Positions 51,421 to 62,758 of a stretch of DNA of 64,000 bases are shown piece by piece. Numbering within the stretch: the stretch's first letter is position 1; the number at the start of each line of letters is the position of its first letter. The notes beneath the pieces were generated by a model. That model was given only the letters and a program-made list of their open reading frames with translations, ran no database searches and was not told the DNA's origin. The position numbers and the translations under genes are program-made. The stretch covers positions 29,234,501 to 29,298,500 of the forward strand of contig CM073894.1 of assembly GCA_037176705.1 (NCBI GenBank), given 5' to 3'. Source of the stretch: Molossus alvarezi. Lineage: Eukaryota; Chordata; Mammalia; Chiroptera; Molossidae.

Positions 51421-51827
51421 CTCATTAAAAAGTAAATACATGGATAACACATCCGATTATTTTTACATCAATTTGGGGTAAATATAATGAAGAAACTGAA
51501 ACTCCTTTTTCATCACACAATGGGATCGAGAAGGCAGGTGAGTGACAAATATGTGGCCGTGTGCAGCCTTGACAGCATGAGCATTTACCTGCTGTCACCT
51601 TTTAGATGACTGAAGGGTTTTGAAGCCGACGACATCCATTTGGAAACTCCTTACTTCTGCCTCCCTGATGGAATTCTTTTAGAAGACATGTTCTGTTCTC
51701 AGGGATAAGGTAATTCATTGTATTTCTACATTCGTACGTGGTCCAACTTGTTGGAAGTGGAATAATCTAGTTATATGCAAACCATGACCTCCTCAGTACC
51801 AGATCCATAGGGAGACAGACGGGAGAG

Positions 51828-51871
51828 TCTGATGCTGAGCGCGCGCAGTCTGCTCCATCCTCAGCATCAGA
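51828..51871. other. Perfect 12-bp inverted repeat with 20-nt loop
   Basis: tctgatgctgag at 51828-51839 and ctcagcatcaga at 51860-51871 are exact reverse complements. The loop starts with cgcgcgcag. No transposon terminus is recognised at this site. Confidence 0.85.
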
Positions 51872-52354
51872 TGAGCTCACCGGCCCTGCCCTGTGAGACA
51901 GGTGTCCCGCTCACTTGTAAGAGGAGACAGTTTGGATAAATGAGGGACAACGAGCAATAAAAAATAAATGGTTTTATACTTAAAACAGCAGTCTGATCTT
52001 ATAGCTATTTCTCTGAAATAGTTAGTCTTCCTATTCTGCTTTCTTAGGTCCCCTCTTCAATTTTACTATTAGAATTTTTTCTTAAAATTGCTCATTCCTC
52101 GTCAGATATCCTCTTTTTCACATTTTCAACCTTTAAAAGTCTGCTGTCTAAAGCTCTGCATCCCTTCTTTCATAATATTACAATGGCATGTTCCCTTCCA
52201 TTCAATGCTTCTGGCAGTTCTCTCTTATAATCATTTGTTCTTCACTGGTCAGTGTCAAGTACCAGGGACCAGAAGACCAGAACCTCTTAGAGGGACTGAG
52301 AGGAAAGAAAAGCTGTTAAGAATTTGGGTTATAAAATAGGGTAAAAGTATTTGA

Positions 52355-52540
52355 TTTCTGGTTCTAACTTTACCATCTGTGTGACCGTAGGCACAAAGTT
52401 ACTTATGTTCTCTATGGCTGAGTCTCTTCAACTATAAGTGAAAATATCTTTTAGAATTGTCGGAAGAGTAAAATTGTAAAATATGTATAATGTGTTTCAC
52501 ACCACACAGGGCTACAATAGAATCATTAAGGTGAGCTGTT
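52355..52540 (+). repeat. MIR SINE
   Basis: taccatctgtgtgaccgtag, gcacaaagttacttatgttc and gtctcttcaactataagtg are MIR sense phrases. Confidence 0.75.
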
Positions 52541-52879
52541 ATGGTATCATTAAGAAAGCACTGTTCTGATGAGATGTTCTGATTTCATAAGACTGAGACC
52601 TTCACAAAGTTCTGAATACATAATATTCCCAAGTTCTACTGAGCCTTGCCTGGTGACTGAGGGTAGGCTACATGCTTGCTTCCTTTTCCTGTCCATCACA
52701 CACCCATCAGCACCATGGAGTTCTGTGTGAAATGTGTCTTCTTGAAATGCACAGTAAAATTTCCTCAATTTTCAATCTCATCTACATCCTTTAACACACA
52801 ATAGTTTTCCTTTGCAGTATTACTGTTTTTAGTCTCATCCCACCAAGATTTCAGACCATAATTGTATCTTCTGATAAGC

Positions 52880-53215
52880 TACTGGCTGAATATTTGCATT
52901 TTCAAAATTCATGTGTTGAAATCCTAACCCCCAAGGTGATATTAGAAGGTATGGCCTCTGGGAGGTGATTGAGTCACGAGGGCGGAGCCCTCATGATAGG
53001 ATTAGACCCCTTTTAAAAGAAAGCCCAGACTGCTCCCTCGCTCCTTCTATCATGTGAGAACACAGCCAGAAGACAGCCGTCTATGAACCAGGAAGCAGGC
53101 CTTCAGCAGAAACCAAATCTGCCAGAGCCTTGATCTTGGACTTCCCAACCTCCAGAACTTGACGTCAATTTCTGTTGTTTATTAGCCACCTAGTCTATGG
53201 CATTCTGTTACCGCA
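52880..53215 (+). mobile_element. MLT1/MST-type (ERVL-MaLR) LTR
   Basis: attcatgtgttgaaatccta, ctctgggaggtgattgagtc, agggcggagccctcatga, tcccaacctccagaact and tctgttgtttattagccacc appear in the correct order for a MaLR LTR. Only a solitary LTR is present, with no internal retroviral genes. It is diverged, in line with an ancient insertion. Confidence 0.88.
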
Positions 53216-53899
53216 GACCAATGAATATGGCAAAATCTGTTCTGCTGAGTGCCAATCGTCGGACAGGCCTGGAGGCTTCTAGCACTGAAGAGGCAAGTTC
53301 ATACACCTCAGCAGCAAAGGAAAGTTTGCTCGTGAAAAGGCTCCAATCAGGAAGATCTAAGAGAGAGAGCTTATTGAAACGTTCCCTCATCCCCTAAGCT
53401 TACAGATAGTACAGCTGCATGAGAAAGGGTCTAGGTGCTTATTATCTTCCATTAGGTAACCCTACAGCAGGGTATGCCGTTTACCTTCATTTACTATCAC
53501 TTATAATTTCTGCCAAAAGTGGCTGATGCATTTCTTTACCTTCTTAAACAGAATTTATGCGCTACCATTTACTCTCTCTTGATAAAATCACAGTCATGTT
53601 TTTGATGTACAAGCTGTACAGCCATGGAAACGTGTCTGCAGGGGTCCTCCCATGTGCAGCGCTGCTTGCCCTGCCATAGCATGGCTCCAGGCTGCTATGC
53701 TTTTCACTCCTCATCTTTTTTTTCTAATAGTTTATCTCTCCCCTCCCTTGTTGTCAAGCTGTCAGTCAGCTGTCACTTTTTACTGCTGTCAGTGAGCCTG
53801 CCTTTATCGCACCCCCAATTTGCTGCTGCTAATCTGCTGTCAGCTGAAAAATCAGACCATCAAGGCCTCTGAAATTGCATTTGCAATCAGTGGTGTGCT

Positions 53900-54021
53900 G
53901 AGCACTGGATGAAGATTTTGAGATATGAGTTCTAGTTCCTGCTCCGTCTTTATCTGGCTGTGTGATTACCAGCAGACACTTAACTTCTCTGGGCCTTGGT
54001 GCCTTCCTCCATAAAACAGAA

Positions 54022-54024
<3 letters not shown>
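53900..54024 (+). repeat. MIR SINE
   Basis: gagttctagttcctgctccg, atctggctgtgtgattacca, cttaacttctctgggccttg and ttcctccataaaacag give the MIR core in sense. It runs directly into a (TG)n tract. Confidence 0.88.

Positions 54025-54066
<42 letters not shown>
54025..54066. repeat. (TG)n microsatellite
   Basis: About 21 uninterrupted gt dinucleotides followed by gagagagacagagacagaga. Confidence 0.97.
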
Positions 54067-54067
<1 letters not shown>

Positions 54068-54249
54068 GAGAGAGACAGAGACAGAGACACAGAAGGAGTA
54101 AGAGAGCTAATCCTGACTTGGATCCTAAGTGTCTCTGGCTACCAGAAATGATTTATGCAACTTTTCTGTGAGTCAGAATACAGGGTGGGTATGACTAACA
54201 CTTGAACTGAAAAATTCAAGGATACATTGTAGTCATCACTTTATTTGAC

Positions 54250-54425
54250 CTCACTCCCCTGACTTCACTACTGACCACCTCCTTAAAACACTCTTCCCTT
54301 TGTTCCACAAGATAATTCTCTCACTGTTGACCTCCTGACCCCTTTATCTTTTTTCTCATTTCAGTCCTTGGCTCTTCCTCTACCAACCCCTTAAGTATTA
54401 AGAGTGCCAAAGGCCAGTCCAAATG
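54250..54425 (+). repeat. Possible L2/CR1-like fragment
   Basis: ctcatttcagtccttggctc and ttcctctaccaacccctta resemble phrases in the coding part of L2. It is too diverged for certainty. Confidence 0.35.
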
Positions 54426-54534
54426 TAAAGGACAGGGTAATGATAAGAAACCAACAACAAGTCTGAAAAGCAGCAACCTACGTGTCCTAGAAGCCAAAGA
54501 AAGGATGTGTCAACTGCTGCTGATATTCTAAAGC

Positions 54535-55270
54535 AAATGAGGACTGAGAACTGACCACAGGAAGCAGAGGCATGGAAGTCACAGGTGACCTTGACAAAAA
54601 CAGTTTCAGTGAAGCAGCTTTAAGAGGGAACAGGAGGAATTAAATTAGAAACAACAAGTAGAAACAACTCTTCTAAGAAGTTTTGCTCTGGAGAGAAAGG
54701 AAAGGATGAGGCAGTAGCAGAAAGGAGAAGTGCATCAAGAGAGAATTTTTAAAAAGCTGTAAAACCGAATGGCATTTCTTTTTGTATGCTAATAGGAATG
54801 ATCCAGAAGAAAGGAAAACTGAGGATGCAGAATAGAGAAGGAAAACTTGATAGAACAACAGTCCTTAGGGATGGGAGAAGGATGGGCTCTGGCAAAGAAT
54901 CAGACAGGAGGATGGACCTCAGACAGAAGCAGGGTCAGTTCACCCACAGTGACAGGTGTGAAGATGGAGATTTTGTGCCCAGACGCACACAACTGCGTGG
55001 GTGGGGTGGTGGCAGGGCACAGAAATTCCCATCTGATTGCTTCATTGCTCCTATTTTCTCAGTCATGATCTGTGCAGGAAGGTAGAAGCTCTGGTATCAG
55101 TAGTTACAAAGAAAGGAAAATGCATGATTCGTTACTTAAAAGAGGGCAAATGTGGTAGGCTTGCCAGGCAGATCAAAGGTTCCATCTGAATTTAGGAGTC
55201 AGGAATTTAGAGCAGACTAGTAAATAGGGCTGGGTGTCTCCTCCTAATGCAATACGAAGGAAAAGGCGCA
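54535..55270 (+). repeat. Old mammal-wide interspersed repeat, family not named
   Basis: The stretch atggaagtcacaggtgacct-tgacaaaaacagtttcagtg, followed by aacaactcttctaagaagtt, gtatgctaataggaatgatc and attgctcctattttctcagt, is a word order I recognise from many mammalian introns. I cannot assign the family with confidence. Its protein-like frames (99 codons at 54786-55085) are chance. Confidence 0.5.
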
Positions 55271-55659
55271 GAAGATTTGAGAGTATATGTAGGAGAGTGA
55301 GTATTACAGTAGAATATGGAAATTAGGCTAGAGAAAAAAGGAGGCAAATTAGGGCAAGAGAAGAATGAAAGGAAGGAACTGGCTCAGCCGATGATGGCAG
55401 GTTCTGGTAAGGTCAAAAGACTGAGTCAGAGTCAGAGTGACAAAGATAATAAATAAATTAATCTTTTTATTTACATTAGGCTGTTCCTTTGTCAGGGTAC
55501 CCCTCCCTCTCTCTCTTTCCCTCTCTTTTTTAATGCCTCTCTATTTGTATGTGTTGACTAATAAAGGGAGAAGAAGACGACTATCCTTTCTATTCAGGTG
55601 ACAATAAATGTGCTGGGTTATAAAACAATGGGATGGGGTGTTAAATAAGATGACATCAT

Positions 55660-55860
55660 CTTTATTAGGAGTCTATTATATGCCAGGCACTATGCTAGGC
55701 ATTTGGCATTCACTTAGTCACTACATCATACCTATGAGGCGACAAAGTAAAAATAATCATACCCATTAAAGAACCTGAGCTCAGGGTCACTTCTCTTACA
55801 TAGGTCACAGAGCTCGTCAGGTGGTCAAGACTCAAATACCTGTAGGTATGACTCCAACAT
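55660..55860 (-). repeat. MIR SINE
   Basis: ctattatatgccaggcacta, acatcatacctatgaggcga and aaagaacctgagctcaggg are minus-orientation MIR. Confidence 0.85.
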
Positions 55861-56359
55861 TTAAGAGATTTCTCATCCCCAAATGTTTAATACATGTAAT
55901 AAAATACTTTCAAGTAAATATTCTTTCTTTACACTGTTGTCCTGGTCTTTGAGATGAAGCAGAGGGTGAGGAGGACACAGCAGGGAGCAGGAGGTGCCAC
56001 AAGCCAAATATTACTGAATTCCTATATGACAGGCTCTGAGTTTTAACAGTTATCAGTGTTATAAAGCCTCCATATTTTGCTGAAATACAGCTTTTTCCCT
56101 TCCCTGATTAATACCCATTATTATATATTAGTACAGCACATTGTATTAATAATTTAATTGCACCTTCTGCTTTGTTTTTATTTAAACCCATTTTCGCCAT
56201 GACCAAATAATAGTTGTATAGGGAGAGAGATATAAGCATTCAAAAATTGTGTGCGTTTTTTTTTTTTAATCACATTGGTTATTTTGCCTTTGGAATTGCT
56301 AAGTATTTTTCAACATCTCAACAAAATAATACTCTTTTAAGACTGCAGGCATTAGAATG

Positions 56360-56760
56360 ATTGTCATTCATGCAAATAATCACTTACTTACACTATATGA
56401 GTTTGGGTTGGATAAAGCAAATTACCATTTGAAAATAATTCAAATAACACTCTGGGCTAAGACCTTGCTTATGAATGTTATCTTGGCCACAGTATTTCTT
56501 AACCTTCTTCCATTTAGCTAGATGTATTTATGGTAATACAGTCCAAATTAATAAACTATTCAATTGCCACAGGTGTATTAAACATATGATGATGGAGGAA
56601 TATATCATATGCAAATAAATTAAAAATATTATTTATTTGGAATCCTGTAGCAGTAATAATTAAGATGTAATAATTAACCACCTATTCACCTTAAAGATGT
56701 ACATTTTGACTGTATTATATTAAAAACTTAAAAACATGTCAAAAATAAAGTTCATATTTT
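56360..56760. promoter_or_regulatory. Candidate conserved non-coding element
   Basis: A repeat-free AT-rich block. It has two perfect POU octamer-like sites (atgcaaat at 56370-56377 and 56609-56616), several homeodomain TAATTA-like cores (cagtaataattaagatg, gtaataattaacc), and an E-box of ZEB/Snail type (CAGGTG, 56570-56575). No ORF is plausible. A link to the neighbouring ZEB2 landscape is speculation; conservation was not tested. Confidence 0.35.
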
Positions 56761-57930
56761 AAAAATATGACTTAGAGTATAAGCTGTGTTCGAGCTAACC
56801 ACGGATCTGAAGTATAACAACTATATTTTTCAAAAGTTGAAATTCTCTCATCACACATTAGAAAATTGTATAGAAAAGTGAATCAAAATTCAGAGTCTAA
56901 ACTTTAATCCAGTCTGTGAGAGTAACCAGCTGTGTGCAAGAAGCCTCTGCTCCTCTGGGCCTGTTTCCTGAACTCCGGAAAGTAAGGAGTGGGCAAGGTG
57001 TGCTAACTTAAATCTCATGACTCACCCACTTGCCTTGGCATTAGGCAGATTTTCTTCCATTAAATATTCACTAGTATGATACTCAAATAAACCAGCATTA
57101 GGGGTGTGGATGTGGACAAGAGTCTCCACAGCAAAATCTGGGCAAACTCAGTAAGTCCAGAACACAGAGAGTAATGCTGATCTCCTGCAGTGCACCTATG
57201 GACACTAAATTGTTTCCTGCCTTCGTTTCAAGGATAGGGAAGAGACAGCTGTCCCTGAACTCTTTTTAAGGACATAGTCACTTACAAAACAGCAGCATCC
57301 CCAGCTAGTGTGAGTCTCTCTGAAGCAAACTTACTATTCACCAGGGAGAAATACTTCTGGTGGTAGTAAAAACAATTTTGCTAGGTTTAATCAAAAGTGA
57401 AAAGGAATTCTAAAATGTTCCCTTTGAGCCACATCATCCGTTGCTAATTCAGGGCGGGCCTAGCAACAAGGGTAATAAAAAATGTCCTTAGTAACTGAGA
57501 AAGAGACATGGCAATTAAGTGCATTGGTGACCCAACAAAGAATACCCATCTCTTTATTAGGATAATATAAATAATATTTTTTAAATGGAAGGAAAAAAGT
57601 AGAAGAAAATAGCATGAAAAATGAAAGTAATCCAAGCAGTAAAATTTAATACTGATTTACTTAGAACAGTTACTATTATACATTTAAATCAATGGGCATA
57701 CACTGAATGCAGAGGTTGAAAACTATGCTTGACAATGACTTCTTTAAGAAAACAACAAATAAAGAACCAAAAACAGTAAGTGTTAAAAGTCAAAATAGCT
57801 TGCTGTAGCAAACAAATAAATAAGAGAAAAGAAAGGAAGAACCATTCCGTGATAAGTTGGACAAATGATTATTTAAAATCTTTGTAAATCACAGCATGGT
57901 GAAATAGAACTCGATTCTCTAATTAACCAT
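56761..57930. other. Unique intronic stretch next to the downstream exon
   Basis: AT-rich. No repeat, gene or exon recognised. Confidence 0.5.
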
Positions 57931-57935
57931 GCTTA

Positions 57936-58340
<405 letters not shown>

Positions 58341-58815
58341 TTAGATTGCTGGCATCAGGGAGGAAAGGCAGGAGAGGAATTAAATGACTTAATATTATCC
58401 TGTGAGGCCTCAAACCCAAGTATGTTTTTCTACAATGTCAGGAACTTCCTATATTATCAACAACAGTAAGTCCAGTAAGACCTTTTCTTTGTGGCCAAGC
58501 ACTCATGTTGGATTTCTATGTCAGCGATATATGTTGTTTTACACCATATTACTGAGAATAGAATATTTGCCGTATTTTTCACTACCTTCAAGGGGACCAA
58601 TTCAGATGCAGCTGTTCCATACTAGAACATACCTTCAAAAACACATGGTTAAAGTGTCTATTTCTTGTTTTAACTCTTGCTTCAAGAAACAGGTTTTTTA
58701 AAGTTCTAGGGCTATTGAGGAGGGATTATATGGGATCTCTACAATTAACTTATTTCACTATGATGTTTGGAATAGTCAGAGAAGTAGAAGAAATTGGCAG
58801 AAATGTTTACATAAG

Positions 58816-59032
58816 CAGCGGTGGGGAACGTCCAGCCCGACGGCTGCATAAGGAGCACATGAGGGGCCACATCGGGCCCGTGAAATCAATACCCGCTAAC
58901 ATCACACGCCTCACCAAATTAGCCTGACCAAATACAGCAGGCTAATTTTTAAGTTGATAATTTTGTATTGCCTACGAAACAGGTTATAAATATCCAAATG
59001 GTCCTTGGCAGAAAAAAGGTTCCCCACCCCTG
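58816..59032 (+). mobile_element. hAT-type MITE
   Basis: The terminal inverted repeats are cagcggtggggaacgt on the left and aggttccccacccctg on the right, matching at 14 of 16 positions after reverse complementing. The internal gtccttggcagaaaaaagg and gcccgtgaaatcaata are familiar from bat hAT elements. No clear 8-bp duplication remains. Non-coding. Confidence 0.88.
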
Positions 59033-59317
59033 AAGGAATGCATTATAAAGAACCACAATACCGTGGACTTTCAGAACTACACAATATAATATTGGCTACT
59101 GCTTTAGATGAAAAGACTGTGCTCCTCCCCATTATATTTTTTAAAATATAAAACAATCTGAAATACATAGTCATAAGGCAATTTGAAAACAACGTTTGTG
59201 TGTGATAAATACATCAGCAATTTTCAGAACTGCCTATAACATTTCCTTGGAAACCAACGAACACATATGATAACCATGGTTAATTATTGGTTATCATGGC
59301 TGGATAAAACATAAATA

Positions 59318-59435
59318 CAGGGTGGGGTAAAAGTAGGGTTACAACTGTGAGTACACAAAACACAGAGTTGATATTCCTGCACTGTTGTATTATTTTCCAT
59401 ACAAACTACTGTAAGCCCACTTTTGCCCCAACCTG
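59318..59435 (+). mobile_element. Tc1/mariner-type MITE (118 bp)
   Basis: The left end cagggtggggtaaaagtagg and the right end, read on the opposite strand as caggttggggcaaaagtggg, are inverted repeats. They extend through ttaca. The left flank is TA, the expected mariner target, and the right flank is now AA. There is no transposase. Confidence 0.85.
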
Positions 59436-59617
59436 AATGTAGTATAAATATGTACTGTGTTCCCTTTATGAGTCAAAATACTGATTTAATAGATCATTGT
59501 TTTAATTGTTTTTAATGGTTCTCTTTGCTTTAAGCTAGGGGTTTTCCAATGTGCCACAAGCATTTAAAAACATATAATACCTTACTGTTTAGTCAGGGCA
59601 CTGACCTCTTTTACCTT

Positions 59618-59808
59618 CAGTGGTTCTCTACCTTCCTGACACCGCGACCCTTTCATACAGTTCCTCATGTTGTGGTGACCCCAACCATAAAATTATTTTT
59701 GTTGCTACTTCATAACTGTAATTTTGCTGCTGTTATGTCTTAGGCGACCCCTGTGAAAGGGCCGTTCTACCCCCAAAGGGGTCGCGACCCACAGGTTGAG
59801 AACCGCTG
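59618..59808 (+). mobile_element. SPIN/URR1-like hAT MITE
   Basis: The terminal repeats cagtggttctctacc and ggttgagaaccgctg match at 13 of 15 positions. The internal phrases cagttcctcatgttgtggtg, accataaaattatttttgtt, gctacttcataactgtaatt and aaaggggtcgcgacccacag correspond to the SPIN/URR1 hAT family. That family is known from murine rodents, bats and several other vertebrates. At 191 bp it is a short internally deleted non-autonomous form. No intact target duplication is seen. Confidence 0.88.
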
Positions 59809-60136
59809 CCTTAGACTGTCAAATAAAAAAAAGACTACAGCCAACACAACAATAGCAGTTTGTTATGAATGAATCAAAAGTATACATATATATATATTTT
59901 TTTTTTTTTGGCAGATTGGAAAAAAAATAATATATTTTTGGGGTGCCGCAGAATTTTAGTGATTAGTTCATGTGTCCCGGAGATGAAAAAGGCTGAAAAC
60001 TGCTGCCATGCAATATGTCAGTGTCTCAGTGTCCCTGGAGCTCAATAAAATGCATATAAATGCTTTGATAAGAAGAGATACAGGATCCAAAAAAAAAACA
60101 ACCAGTTTTATTTCCCCTTGAAAATGATAGATCAAG

Positions 60137-60378
60137 TCCTGGCAGGTTTGGTTCAGCGGTTAGAGCGTCGGCCTGCGGTCCAGAGAGACCCGGGTTTGGT
60201 TTCCACTAGGGGCATGTACCTTGGTTGCAGTTTGTCCCCGGCCCTGGTTGGTCGTGCGGGTGGCAGCCACTCGATGTGTCCCTTTCACGTCGATGTTTCT
60301 CTTTCTCTCTTCCTCTCTCGCCCTCCCACTCTATCTGAACAAAAAATAGAAAAATGTCCTCGGGTGAGGATAAAAAAA
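60137..60378 (+). mobile_element. Ves SINE, hairpin class, full length
   Basis: Head gtcctggcaggtttggttca, B box GGGTTTGGTTTCC, catgtaccttggttgcagtt, cacgtcgatgtttctcttt, a (CT)n tract, and the 3' hairpin tcctcgggtgagga followed by poly(A). The duplications aaaatgatagatcaag (60121-60136) and aaaatgattgatcaag (60379-60394) differ at one base. Confidence 0.96.
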
Positions 60379-60400
60379 AAAATGATTGATCAAGAAAGCT

Positions 60401-60508
60401 AGCCGTGGCCAGTTTGGCTCAGCGGTTAGAGCATCGGCCTACAGACCAGATAGTCCTGGGTTCGGTTCCCGCTAGGGGCACATACCAAAAAAAGAAGGAA
60501 AAAATAAA
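60401..60508 (+). mobile_element. Head-only (3'-truncated) Ves SINE with A-rich tail
   Basis: Only the tRNA-like head is present (agccgtggccagtttggctc through gctaggggcacatacc, about 86 nt). It is followed at once by an A-rich tail of about 22 nt. A perfect 9-bp duplication, aagaaagct, occurs at 60392-60400 and 60509-60517. It inserted at the end of the preceding Ves SINE, overlapping that element's right target-site duplication. Confidence 0.9.
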
Positions 60509-61639
60509 AAGAAAGCTGAGAGAAGATATGTAAGTTCATAGCCTGCAAAACACAGATGAATAGACAGGAATACATACCAGGGCAAATCCTCAGTTTCGTC
60601 TAATTCATATTCACCGAGACATCTCAAGTTCCTATTCTTAATACACAGCAGAATAAAAAACCAACAAAAAGAATGTTGACCTGCCACCCCTATGCCTGCC
60701 CCACAAAATTGCTATTCCATACAAGTGTTTTTTTTTTTCAGTTGTGACCTAGTGCCAATTTGGGGCTCGGGGTGATTACCACACAGCTAATACAAAAGAA
60801 TGTCACAGAAGTGCTGACACAACCCCGAGCAATGAGGAAGCCAATATAATAATATACCAAAAGTTGAAGGATGTTTTACAGCTAGTCTGTTTTCACCATA
60901 TGTCACATATTGTAATAGCGACCCACAGGTCATAATATATAGTTACGACATGTGTTCATAAGTCAGGGGGTTAGTGAAACCTCTATTTAAGGTGAGTGCT
61001 TATGTCAGTCATCTCTAACGTCCTTAACTGCCACACGGTCAAGGAAGAAATCTACTAGTGCCAACAAAAGCAGAAGTCAGCAAGAAAACTAAAGAAACAT
61101 TTGAGGAAGCAGGAGTCATACTTTTCAAAGAGAATCTGAACAGGATTGCTTTTTGACACTCTTATTTTTCCTCGGGACAAATGTGAACCATTTTTTTCTC
61201 ATTAACAAGCCAACCGGTGATCAAGTCCACTTCTTTCTCTCCAAGCTTGTCTAACAGTTTACCCTTTTGAGAACAGCAATGCTGAAAAATCATGTACGGG
61301 TTTTTATAGTCTCATTCCCTATGTGCAAAAACAATCTTTTATGAAAGAGAGAGATGAGGGGCAGTAAGCTTAATGTTTTTTCCCCAAATATTTGCATACA
61401 GCCCAACTACTTACATTCTTAAAAACCCAGTCCATGCTAAATTAAAGATCCAAGATAGTTTGCAAAAATACTCTTTTTCATGCATTTCCTCCTGATATGA
61501 GTGAGTGTAACTTCCATTAACTTTAAAGCCACCCATAAAGGGAAAAATAGGCTTAATTTTTTTCCCCCAGTTATTTCTCAAGGGTAATAAACACACACTA
61601 TCTGAGGAAAAGAATGATGCTAATTCAAGAAATCAAAAG

Positions 61640-62120
61640 AATATTACAAATGTTTTCCATATTGATAAAGCACAAAATGATTTTATTTTTGTTTTCAAAA
61701 CATATTTCCCTTCTCCGTTTCAATAAAAAATAAAGTATTTTAATTTTATTATGAAATTTTAAAATGGTTGCTTTTTTATGAGACATTTGATGTGCGGCAG
61801 TTCCACTCTATTTTGATAGCGCTGCTTCTTCACAACCGAAGCAGCTTGTAAACATGATTGCAGAAAAACACTTACAAAATGCTCAAAACGCAGAAGTTTT
61901 ACCATATAGCTGCTTCCCTATGTCAACTAAACTACAGAATAGACTTGCAAGAATCAGGAGTCTCTTTACACATATCATCAATCCCAGTTGCTAATAACTC
62001 TTTAAAAGGGTGAGTAAAAAGTAGCCAATCATGGCCAACGTAGTCCGCTTGATTGTTGCGCTTATGTGAAAAGGATCCAATCGCAAAGCCGGTTCAGAGT
62101 TGGTGTTAACTTCTTTCATT
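61640..62120. promoter_or_regulatory. Candidate non-coding regulatory block in the inter-exon intron
   Basis: A repeat-free AT-rich part, then a sharper block with ttgatagcgctgcttcttc and gaagcagcttgtaaacatga, and three CCAAT-type sites (agccaatca, gattgttg, ccaatcg) near 62025-62090. No exon is found. Regulatory function is inference from texture. Confidence 0.25.
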
Positions 62121-62758
62121 AACTAAGCTTCAGGAGATACACTTTGTTGAAGTCACAATAGAAAAGACCGTCACCTTTGAAATGTCATGGTATTTTAAGG
62201 CTATGCAATTTCAGAAGACTCAATGAGGGGAAAAAAAATTCCAACAACTACCTAAAGATTCATTTTCCCTAGTTTTCTCTTACAAACAATAAAAAAGAAC
62301 AAAAGCCCCTTGCTCCATTATGCCTTATTTTTTGTTTATTCCTCTGAAAATTTATATTTTGATTTCAAGTGGATTCATTGAAAGTGGTTGGCAAATAAGA
62401 GCAAATGACTGACCTTTTTTAAAAGTATGCCTTAAACAACAGACGACAGGACCAAGGGGTGCAGAAGGTCCCTGTGAACCCTTTGATTCCAATGCAAAAG
62501 ATTGGAGAAAACAGATAATTAGTTCAACATATAATTAGATTGCTACATATATGTATTATACAAAAGGATTAGCTGTCGTCTTATACATATACTGCAGAGG
62601 CACAAGTAATTACTTTCATGGAAGGTATGTTTAAACATTTGTGCACCATCCTTAAGGTGTTTTAAAGTAAGTGTACAATAGGTTTCTAGATTTAAAGCTA
62701 AACATCTATAAAGAAAAAAGTGGAAAGGACTAAATGTAATGATACAATTGATACCTAC

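Noticed and set aside
52880..53215. Possible retrovirus insertion with genes
   Set aside because: Only an old solitary MaLR-type LTR; no gag, pol or env-like frames adjoin it.
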